From positions 235,947 to 299,946 of the forward strand of contig JADJRB010000003.1 of the NCBI GenBank assembly GCA_016712445.1: a stretch of DNA of 64,000 nt. The letters are read 5' to 3'. Shown here piece by piece: positions 1 to 5,688 of this stretch. The stretch comes from Acidobacteriota bacterium. GTDB taxonomy: Bacteria; Pseudomonadota; Alphaproteobacteria; Caulobacterales; Hyphomonadaceae. The position numbers and the translations under genes were made by a program. Under the pieces are notes generated by a model. That model was not told the origin of the DNA. It did no database searches and worked only from the letters and a program-made list of their open reading frames with translations. Each line of letters begins with the position of its first letter. Position 1 is the stretch's first letter.

Positions 1-948
1 CCGGCCAATCCAGTGCAAGACCAGCTGGTCGACTGCGATCCAGACCGCCAGCAACGCCGCAACATATGCCAGCACCGGCAAGGCCAGCGAAGCGATCGGC
101 GAGAGGGTCAACTCGTTCCACAAGCCAGGCGACCGGCCTGAGGTGACCGCGAACATGCCATTGCTGCCCGCAGGCTGGACCACGACATCGAGGGCTTTGC
201 CATCGGCTGATCGCGCCGTGAACATGCGCGGCTTGCCGGTTTCCAGCGTTTCATTGATCCAGGCCGGGTCGATGTTCTCGAAATTGCGGCTCGACTGCAC
301 GTTTCCGTCCTTATCAGCCAGCGCGACGTCGACGTCGTCTGGCAGGTCGAGGTTCTGCGCGAGGTCGACCAGCATGTCGGCGCGAAGACCGAACGCCGCA
401 GCCCCCGCGAACGCGCCGTCGGCTTCATCGAGGCGCACGAAGATTCCGAAGATCCACTCCTTTGTTGCAGGATCGAGGTAGGACTGTGTGCGAACTACTG
501 GCGACTCGAACTGCAACTCGGCCAGCCAGAGGTCATTGAAAATGCGGTGGCCGGTCGCGCCGGCGGCGCTGCAACTCGAAACTCCCTGACGGTCGAAGTT
601 CGAAACGTTCACAAGTGCAGGCACCGCCGCATCGAGCGCAGACATCACCTGCGCGCATTTACCCTTGGCGATTTCGTCCTTGAACAGAACGAGCAGGACT
701 TCTGCCTGCTCCAGGGACTTTTCGAGTGCATCGACTGATTGTTCGGCGACCACGAGCAACCGTTCGCGCCGGTCATCAAGGCTGCGCTGGGCATCAAGTA
801 TCGCACTGACGCCCGAGAGCAGCATGATCGGCGCCAAGGCAGCCGTGAGCAGTATCAGAAGGCGAGACCTGAGCGACCCTCGCGCAACTCCTCCGGGTAC
901 CGGCTCACCGTCAGCTTGCGGCTGCACCCGCGATCCTATTCGCTTCAT
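1..948 (-). CDS. membrane sensor histidine kinase of the general stress response (N-terminal part)
   Basis: The open frame runs off the left edge, and 316 N-terminal residues are visible. They show a short basic N-terminus, a first membrane helix at about residues 29-50 (LLILLTAALAPIMLLSGV), a periplasmic sensory region of about 225 residues, and a second membrane helix at about 283-308. The kinase core is outside the window. The gene lies directly downstream of ecfG on the same strand and its ATG at 948 overlaps the ecfG 3' end by 38 bases in another frame. This is the usual place of the PhyK/PhyP-type HWE kinase that phosphorylates PhyR. The kinase assignment rests on context and topology; a start at 960 is also possible and no strong ribosome site decides. 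Confidence 0.72.
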   Translation of the reverse strand, partial: MKRIGSRVQPQADGEPVPGGVARGSLRSRLLILLTAALAPIMLLSGVSAILDAQRSLDDRRERLLVVAEQSVDALEKSLEQAEVLLVLFKDEIAKGKCAQVMSALDAAVPALVNVSNFDRQGVSSCSAAGATGHRIFNDLWLAELQFESPVVRTQSYLDPATKEWIFGIFVRLDEADGAFAGAAAFGLRADMLVDLAQNLDLPDDVDVALADKDGNVQSSRNFENIDPAWINETLETGKPRMFTARSADGKALDVVVQPAGSNGMFAVTSGRSPGLWNELTLSPIASLALPVLAYVAALLAVWIAVDQLVLHWIGR

Positions 949-1513
949 CCAGGATCGCATCGAAGGCATCTGCCGCTTTCATGGCTTTGTCATCGCTATA
1001 ACCCACAGAATTTGTCTCAAGCATCGCGGCAAGCGCCGCCCGCGCACGCGACACCCTGCTCTTCACAGTGCCCACCGCGCAGCCGCAAATCTCTGCGGCC
1101 TCATCGTAGGACATGCCGCCGGCGCCGACCAGCATCACGGCCTCGCGCTGATCGTCGGGCAGTTGCCAGAGCGCATTCTTGAGCGCGAGGAGCTCAAGCC
1201 CGGCGGCGGGGTTCGAATCCGACGTCAACGTCGCTTCTGCAACTTCCGGATCAAGCGGTTGGCGGCGCCAGGAACGCCGCTTTTCGGAATAGAAGATGTT
1301 GCGCAGGATCGTGAACGACCAGGCTTTGAGGTTCGTACCCGCTTCGAAACTGCCACGCGCATTCCACGCTTTCAGCATGGCGTCCTGCGCCAGGTCATCC
1401 GCGAACGTCGGGTCGCCGCACAAGCTGCGCGCAAACGCACGCAAATGCGGGATCAGCTCGGTCAGAGCCCGCTTGAACTCGGCGTCGCCGGTTTTGCCCG
1501 CAGCTTCGCTCAT
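911..1513 (-). CDS. ecfG: ECF sigma factor EcfG (general stress response)
   Basis: A 200-residue ECF15/EcfG-type sigma factor that directs RNA polymerase to GSR promoters. Region 2 spans about residues 10-80 (HLRAFARSLCGD, FADDLAQDAMLKAW, FTILRNIFYSEKRR) and region 4 about 115-170 (LPDDQREAVMLVG, SYDEAAEICGCAVGTVKSRVSRAR). The start is supported by GAGGAG 8 bases upstream. Its ATG overlaps the nepR stop in an ATGA arrangement, implying translational coupling of sigma factor and anti-sigma factor. Known model: NepR holds EcfG inactive until phosphorylated PhyR titrates NepR. The operon is transcribed from an EcfG-type promoter at 1766-1790, so the module is autoregulated. Confidence 0.95.
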   Translation of the reverse strand: MSEAAGKTGDAEFKRALTELIPHLRAFARSLCGDPTFADDLAQDAMLKAWNARGSFEAGTNLKAWSFTILRNIFYSEKRRSWRRQPLDPEVAEATLTSDSNPAAGLELLALKNALWQLPDDQREAVMLVGAGGMSYDEAAEICGCAVGTVKSRVSRARAALAAMLETNSVGYSDDKAMKAADAFDAILDEANRIAGAAAS

Positions 1514-1734
1514 GAACCGCTCTCCTCACCCTGCGGCGGATTGGAGGGGTTCGATTTGCGCGTGTCGGCCGATTCCAGAAGCTGGAAAAAGGAGTCCGGA
1601 ACCGGCTCCTGCGTGACATCGTCATACAGCTTGCGCAGGTTTTCACCGATCTTTTCGCCGCGGCGCCGCTTCTGAGCATCAGGCGCAAGATGGCTCTTTT
1701 CGGCTGGCAAAGGCGCAGATTTCGCATCTTTCAC
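1510..1734 (-). CDS. nepR: anti-sigma factor NepR
   Basis: A 74-residue NepR. The family core is clear: a first helix IGENLRKLYDDV, then the EPVPDSF hinge and second helix FFQLLESAD at about residues 30-58, with charged and Ser/Pro-rich tails. NepR binds EcfG in unstressed cells and the sigma-like domain of phosphorylated PhyR under stress. The start codon is GTG at 1734, 31 bases downstream of the -10 element of the EcfG promoter at 1766-1790. The stop codon overlaps the ecfG start. Length and position (first gene of the nepR-ecfG operon, divergent from phyR) match the family exactly. Confidence 0.93.
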   Translation of the reverse strand: MKDAKSAPLPAEKSHLAPDAQKRRRGEKIGENLRKLYDDVTQEPVPDSFFQLLESADTRKSNPSNPPQGEESGS

Positions 1735-1765
1735 TGGAGATTCCCCGCATTGACTTCGTGTTCCA

Positions 1766-1790
1766 AACGCCCTTGCCGGGTTATGGTTCC
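1766..1790 (-). promoter_or_regulatory. EcfG-type promoter of nepR-ecfG
   Basis: Read on the minus strand this is GGAAC (1790-1786), 16 bases, CGTT (1769-1766), a perfect match to the alphaproteobacterial GSR promoter. It lies 31 bases before the nepR GTG. Confidence 0.9.
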
Positions 1791-1819
1791 CTCACCGATA
1801 CGATTTTTTCTCAACGGCT

Positions 1820-1844
1820 GGAACCAACGCTGAAATCGTGCGTT
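1820..1844 (+). promoter_or_regulatory. EcfG-type promoter of phyR
   Basis: GGAAC (1820-1824), 16 bases, CGTT (1841-1844), 35 bases before the phyR ATG. Together with the nepR promoter it makes the divergent intergenic region symmetrical and autoregulated. Confidence 0.9.
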
Positions 1845-1879
1845 TTGACCACGGAAACTGAAAACGCGAGAGGAATTTC

Positions 1880-2668
1880 ATGAGTTTGCTCCAGGTGTTC
1901 GGACCTCAACTTCCGTTCCTGCGACGGTATGCGCGGGCACTCACTGGCAACCAGAAGAGCGGCGATGCCTACATCCGCACGTCGCTTGAGGCGCTGGCTG
2001 AAGACCCGTCCCTGATTGAAGACACATCCAATCCGCGCCTGTCACTCTACCGGTTCTTCCACGCGATGTGGGGAAAAGGTAGCGCCAAGTTCGGCAATGC
2101 CGACCATTCGACTTCGAAGGCGGATGAGCGTCTTCAGGCACTCGCGCCCCTCCACCGCCAGGCATTCCTGCTGACCTCGCTGGAAGGCTTCACCCCGGCA
2201 GAAGCCGCCACGATCCTCGGCGTATCGGAGCTTGAGTTCCGCATGCTGGAGCGGACGGCACACGACGAAATCGAGGCGCAGATGACCACGCGCGCTCTCG
2301 TGATCGAAGACGAGCCGATCATCGCAGCAGATCTTCAGGGGCTGCTCGAAGAACTGGGGCATTATGTGACTGGCATCGCGTCGACCCACAAGGAAGCGAT
2401 CGACCTGGCAAAGAAAAACCCGCCGGGCATCATCCTTTGCGACATTCAGCTCGCGGACGGTTCGTCCGGGATCGATGCCGCCATGGAATTGCTGGAGATG
2501 TTCGACGTGCCGGTGATCTTCATCACGGCGTTCCCGGAGCGCCTGCTCACCGGCGAGCGCCCGGAACCGATCTTCCTCATTCCCAAACCTTTCCAGGAAT
2601 CGGCCGTCAAGGCCGCCATCGGACAGGCGCTCTTCTTCCACCCTGCCACAGTCCCAGCGGTCGCCTGA
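1880..2668 (+). CDS. phyR: response regulator / anti-anti-sigma factor PhyR
   Basis: A 262-residue PhyR. Residues 1-130 form an ECF-sigma-like domain (LLQVFGPQLPFLRRYARALTG, LHRQAFLLTSLEGFTPAEAATILGV) that mimics EcfG to sequester NepR. Residues 138-255 are a receiver domain with acidic residues E143/D144, phospho-acceptor D188 (ILCDIQL), T216 in FITAFPE and K236 in PKPF. The kinase encoded at 1-948 is the expected phospho-donor. The ATG at 1880 has GAGAGG upstream. A strong intrinsic terminator follows at 2691-2729. The gene is transcribed divergently from nepR-ecfG, the canonical arrangement. Confidence 0.95.
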   Translation: MSLLQVFGPQLPFLRRYARALTGNQKSGDAYIRTSLEALAEDPSLIEDTSNPRLSLYRFFHAMWGKGSAKFGNADHSTSKADERLQALAPLHRQAFLLTSLEGFTPAEAATILGVSELEFRMLERTAHDEIEAQMTTRALVIEDEPIIAADLQGLLEELGHYVTGIASTHKEAIDLAKKNPPGIILCDIQLADGSSGIDAAMELLEMFDVPVIFITAFPERLLTGERPEPIFLIPKPFQESAVKAAIGQALFFHPATVPAVA

Positions 2669-2690
2669 CCCCCCACCCAGCAGCGACCCT

Positions 2691-2730
2691 GTTCGCCCGG
2701 CCTTTTACAAGGCCGGGCGAACTCCGTTTT
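2691..2730 (+). terminator. intrinsic terminator after phyR
   Basis: Perfect 14-bp stem (arms 2691-2704 and 2709-2722) with a TTAC loop, followed by tccgtttt. Confidence 0.88.
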
Positions 2731-2754
2731 GGAAGAAACCAGCGCGCTGTCACC

Positions 2755-2779
2755 GGAACTGCGCGGAACGAGGCACGTT
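2755..2779 (+). promoter_or_regulatory. EcfG-type promoter of the DUF883-like gene
   Basis: GGAAC (2755-2759), 16 bases, CGTT (2776-2779), a perfect match, 37 bases before the ATG at 2817. It places the small membrane protein in the GSR regulon. Confidence 0.88.
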
Positions 2780-2816
2780 TCATTCACAACTATAACCTGC
2801 CCGAAAGGCCACCTTC

Positions 2817-3125
2817 ATGACAAAGAAAGCCGTGAAATCCACACCCGCCAAGAAGACGGCCAAAGCCCCTGGCGTTGAGGCGCTGCGCAAAGACGTTGCA
2901 GTGCTCAAAGCGGATGCGAAAGTTGTGCTTGATGACATCAAGGTCGTTGCACATGACGGCCGCCGAAGCGCGCTTCGCAAAGGCAAGCGCTTGGCGAAAA
3001 GCGCTGGCTCGCGCTTTGAGGACGCCAATCACGCGATGAAGTCTACTGTGCGTGACAAGCCAATGCGCGCAATAGGCGCCTCCTTCGCCGCCGGCTGGCT
3101 GCTCGGCGCATTGCGGCGCAAATAG
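2817..3125 (+). CDS. DUF883/ElaB-YqjD-like small membrane-anchored protein
   Basis: A 102-residue protein. It has a Lys/Ala/Pro-rich N-terminus (about 1-20), an amphipathic helical middle (ALRKDVAVLKADAKVVLDDIK, about 22-70) and a short C-terminal hydrophobic Gly/Ala helix ending in RRK (AIGASFAAGWLLGALRRK). This layout matches the ElaB/YqjD/DUF883 family, E. coli members of which are inner-membrane, ribosome-associated proteins induced in stationary phase or stress. Here the gene has its own perfect EcfG promoter and sits directly behind phyR, so stress induction is a strong inference; the ribosome link is only known for relatives. AAAGG precedes the ATG and a 16-bp hairpin follows. Confidence 0.82.
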   Translation: MTKKAVKSTPAKKTAKAPGVEALRKDVAVLKADAKVVLDDIKVVAHDGRRSALRKGKRLAKSAGSRFEDANHAMKSTVRDKPMRAIGASFAAGWLLGALRRK

Positions 3126-3141
3126 GCTGAACAATGAGAAC

Positions 3142-3183
3142 GCGCCTTCAAGCGGCTGCTCTGAGCGAGCCGCTTGAAGGCGC
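3142..3183 (+). terminator. terminator-like perfect hairpin
   Basis: Perfect 16-bp stem (arms 3142-3157 and 3168-3183) with a 10-base loop, 16 bases after the DUF883-like gene. There is no long T tract on either side, so termination is likely but not certain. Confidence 0.65.
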
Positions 3184-3227
3184 AATCAATCTGTTATCTG
3201 TTCAAGTGCGTTAAAGTGTTTGAACGC

Positions 3228-3258
3228 TGAAAATCAAAACTTCGAGCGCGTCGCTCGA
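3228..3258 (-). terminator. intrinsic terminator after the NepR-like gene
   Basis: On the minus strand a 7-bp stem (TCGAGCG / CGCTCGA, 3258-3242) with a 3-base loop is followed by aagttttgatttt. It lies immediately behind the TAG stop at 3261. Confidence 0.65.
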
Positions 3259-3260
3259 GA

Positions 3261-3443
3261 CTAACCGTTGGCGCCTTCTCCGGAGCGCGGGGCGTTCCGG
3301 TTCGCGCTATCCGCGGCCTTGAGCAACTCCATGAACTCATTCTCCACGTCATTGGCGTCCGGCAGGTTCATGACCTGCTGGAGCTTTGACCCGATCGTAC
3401 GCCGCTGCGCCGTCAGGAAGGGAGGGTTGTCTGTCGCTTTCAT
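3261..3443 (-). CDS. NepR-like anti-sigma paralogue (short)
   Basis: A 60-residue protein. Residues 16-47 align with the NepR core 0.3 kb beyond phyR: IGSKLQQVMNL against IGENLRKLYDD, and DVENEFMELLKAAD against PVPDSFFQLLESAD. The conserved I-G-x2-L, F-x2-LL and A-D positions are kept, while the EPVPD hinge has become NDVEN and the Tyr-Asp of helix 1 is lost. A perfect EcfG promoter (3452-3476) ends only 8 bases before the ATG, so the mRNA should be leaderless or nearly so. Inference: a second NepR-type regulator or decoy made under stress. Small size keeps this below certainty. Confidence 0.7.
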   Translation of the reverse strand: MKATDNPPFLTAQRRTIGSKLQQVMNLPDANDVENEFMELLKAADSANRNAPRSGEGANG

Positions 3444-3451
3444 GACAAATG

Positions 3452-3476
3452 AACGAGTGTCGGAACTGATCGTTCC
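3452..3476 (-). promoter_or_regulatory. EcfG-type promoter directly abutting the NepR-like gene
   Basis: On the minus strand GGAAC (3476-3472), 16 bases, CGTT (3455-3452), then only 8 bases to the ATG at 3443. A transcript starting 5-8 bases after the -10 would begin at or next to the start codon. Confidence 0.85.
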
Positions 3477-3556
3477 TTCCCGAATGCAACCAGTGCGCAG
3501 GCTGACTTTTTGGCCACACCCATGCTGTTCAACACGGCAGGCGTGTGCGGATGAAA

Positions 3557-4630
3557 TCAGGCGATCCCGCGTGCCTTGACCTGGTTGCGGCCCGACTGCT
3601 GTGCGCTCCGCAACAGAACGTCCGCCTGCTTGATCACATCGCCGGCGCTCATTCCCGGATCAAGCCTCGCGAGGCCAAAGGACGCTGTCACGCCAGTCAC
3701 TTTTGCGCGCGTTTCGGGGACAACGAAGCTGGTGAGCTTGAACCCGTGTTTGACCTTGATCAGCAGATTGTAGGCCGACATCAGGTCGCGCTCAGTCAGG
3801 ATCAGGGCAAAGGCCTGCTCGCCGTAGCGCGCGATCATGTCGTTGTCCGAGACGCCTGCGGTCACGTGGCGAGTGAAGCCCTGCAAGACAATATCGCCAA
3901 GCGGCGCGCCTTCGGCGGAAACTAGGGACGCAAAGTCATCAATTTCGGCCAGAACCACGCAAAAGCCTTCGCGCGATTTCACCGCATGAGCCGCTGACGC
4001 TTCCAGCCGTTTTTCGAAGGCGCGCCGGTTGTGGGCACCTGTCAGCGGATCCCGCGCAGCCTGTGCCTGCGCCTCTTCAAGCTGCTGGTTCAGGACCGTG
4101 ATCATGCTCTGCGATTTTGCAAGTCCGCTGTTCAACTCGCGGGTCAGCGAAGCCATCCGGCGGTTCTCTTCGAGCAAGCCGTTGACGACTTCGGCAAGTC
4201 CGCCCTCTGTCGTTGCCTGCGGCACCCGCTCGGCGAAAGTATCGAGCGACGTGGTGAAATCGTCGCTTTGGCGAAGGCCCTTCTCGATGATCTCAAGAAC
4301 GCTCCCGATTTCAGTGCCGATTGCCTGGCCGATATCCTGCGCAACATAAGCCTGAGCGTTGTCGGCCAGGTATTCCTGAAAAAGCGACTCGATGTCGTAG
4401 GGACTCAGCTGGTCTTTCAACTGGAGGAGATCGTTGATCTCCGCCACCAGCGCGTCATCCGAACCCGTCGCATAGGCAAACAGCACCGCATAGGCGTTTG
4501 GGTAGGGCGCGGTATGGTACTTGTCCATGAGGTTGAAAACCCGGACTGCCGCCTGGCAGACTTCTCGAAAACTGCGCTGCCCCGCATATTTCGGGACTTC
4601 GGCGGACGGCTGCCTGACAGGCGCTGACAT
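3557..4630 (-). CDS. GGDEF-domain protein with degenerate active site
   Basis: A 357-residue cytosolic protein from the ATG at 4630; an upstream TTG at 4723 would add 31 residues of unconvincing sequence. The N-terminal helical domain spans about 1-140 and a coiled coil about 150-192. The GGDEF domain begins at RDPLTGAHNRRAFEKRL (193-209). The catalytic GG(D/E)EF loop reads GEQAF (270-274), losing the second Gly and the metal-binding acidic pair, and the RxxD inhibitory site reads SDND. It is therefore unlikely to make cyclic di-GMP and may act as a binding or scaffolding protein. No signal peptide or membrane helix is visible. Monocistronic between the NepR-like gene and the crotonase. Confidence 0.85.
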   Translation of the reverse strand: MSAPVRQPSAEVPKYAGQRSFREVCQAAVRVFNLMDKYHTAPYPNAYAVLFAYATGSDDALVAEINDLLQLKDQLSPYDIESLFQEYLADNAQAYVAQDIGQAIGTEIGSVLEIIEKGLRQSDDFTTSLDTFAERVPQATTEGGLAEVVNGLLEENRRMASLTRELNSGLAKSQSMITVLNQQLEEAQAQAARDPLTGAHNRRAFEKRLEASAAHAVKSREGFCVVLAEIDDFASLVSAEGAPLGDIVLQGFTRHVTAGVSDNDMIARYGEQAFALILTERDLMSAYNLLIKVKHGFKLTSFVVPETRAKVTGVTASFGLARLDPGMSAGDVIKQADVLLRSAQQSGRNQVKARGIA

Positions 4631-4762
4631 GATAACGAATCCGAACTGCACGCCCGAGGGCGCCACGATATCCTTGTTGGTCGCAGAATAGGGTTTGTTT
4701 CGCGTTAACGACGTTTTCGGCAACCTTTGCGCGCAGCGATTGAGCGCGGTCCTTGCCGGCGA

Positions 4763-5554
4763 TCAGGAATATTTGGGCGCCCGCTTTTCCATGAAAGCGG
4801 CGATGCCTTCGCGGAAATTCGGATCGTTGGCAGTCAGCATCTGATTGCGGTCTTCGATGGCCATGACGGCTTCAAGACCGCTCGCGTCGATCGAATGATT
4901 GAGGCAGTCCTTGGTCAGCCGCAGCCCGAGCGGAGTTGCGTACAGCATGTCCTGTGCAAAAGCCGATGCTTCGGTGAGCATCGAGCCCGCCGGCACGACG
5001 CGGTTCGCCAGCCCGATCTGATATGCCCGCGCCGCATCGATGAACCGGCCCGTCAGCATGAACTCGCTGGCCAATGACTGTCCGATGATCCGTGGCAGGA
5101 AGTATGAGACGCCCATGTCGCATGCGCTCAGGCCGATACGGATGAAAGCGGCGTTCATCCGCGCATCTTCAGACAGGATGCGAATGTCCGATGCCAGCGC
5201 GAAGGCAAATCCGCCGCCGCTCGCAGCGCCCTGCACGCAACTGATGATCGGCTGCGGGCACCGGCGCATCGCCACGTAGATTTCTGCAATGGAGCGCTGC
5301 TTGTCGAGCGACTGCTCAATGCTTGCCCGCGGCCCGCCAGATTCCTTGAGGTCGAGACCGGCGCAGAAAGCACGCCCTTCGCCGCGCATCACGACGACGC
5401 GGACAGTCCGGTCGAAATAGAGGCACTGGAAAATTTCGCGCAACTCGGAGACGAGCACGGTATTCAGCGCATTGAGACGTTCAGGGCGGTTCATCACAAC
5501 GTGAAGGACTTCGCCCTCGGTTTCGAGCCTGACCGTTGAATATTGCCTGGCCAT
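4763..5554 (-). CDS. enoyl-CoA hydratase/isomerase family protein
   Basis: A 263-residue crotonase-fold protein. The CoA-binding and oxyanion-hole segments are clear: AFCAGLDLKE (about 62-71) and QGAASGGGFAFALASDIRI (about 108-126). The two catalytic glutamates of crotonase are absent: the first falls in GGGFAFA and the second in MNAAFIRIG. An Asp is present in SACDMGVSYFLPR, at the position of the catalytic Asp of delta3,5-delta2,4-dienoyl-CoA isomerase. This favours an isomerase or another crotonase-type reaction over hydration. It may take part in CoA-thioester catabolism with the neighbouring island, but it stands alone on the minus strand. Confidence 0.85.
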   Translation of the reverse strand: MARQYSTVRLETEGEVLHVVMNRPERLNALNTVLVSELREIFQCLYFDRTVRVVVMRGEGRAFCAGLDLKESGGPRASIEQSLDKQRSIAEIYVAMRRCPQPIISCVQGAASGGGFAFALASDIRILSEDARMNAAFIRIGLSACDMGVSYFLPRIIGQSLASEFMLTGRFIDAARAYQIGLANRVVPAGSMLTEASAFAQDMLYATPLGLRLTKDCLNHSIDASGLEAVMAIEDRNQMLTANDPNFREGIAAFMEKRAPKYS

Positions 5555-5635
5555 CGAAGACCTCCCCTGTTCTGCTACGTCATCCTGTCATGCCGCCGCC
5601 GCAGCAATCCAGCCCTGCCCTTCCGGAAAGCGCAC

Positions 5636-5670
5636 AAAAAAAGCCGGGCTGCAGCAAAGTGCAGCCCGGC
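5636..5670 (-). terminator. intrinsic terminator after the TonB receptor
   Basis: On the minus strand an 11-bp GC-rich stem (arms 5670-5660 and 5653-5643) is followed by a run of seven T (5642-5636), 19 bases after the receptor stop. Confidence 0.92.
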
Positions 5671-5688
5671 CAAAGCACGGGAGGAAAA

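Noticed and set aside
4631..4723. N-terminal extension of the GGDEF protein from a TTG at 4723
   Set aside because: The extra 31 residues lack family-like sequence and a ribosome site; the ATG at 4630 begins the coherent domain.
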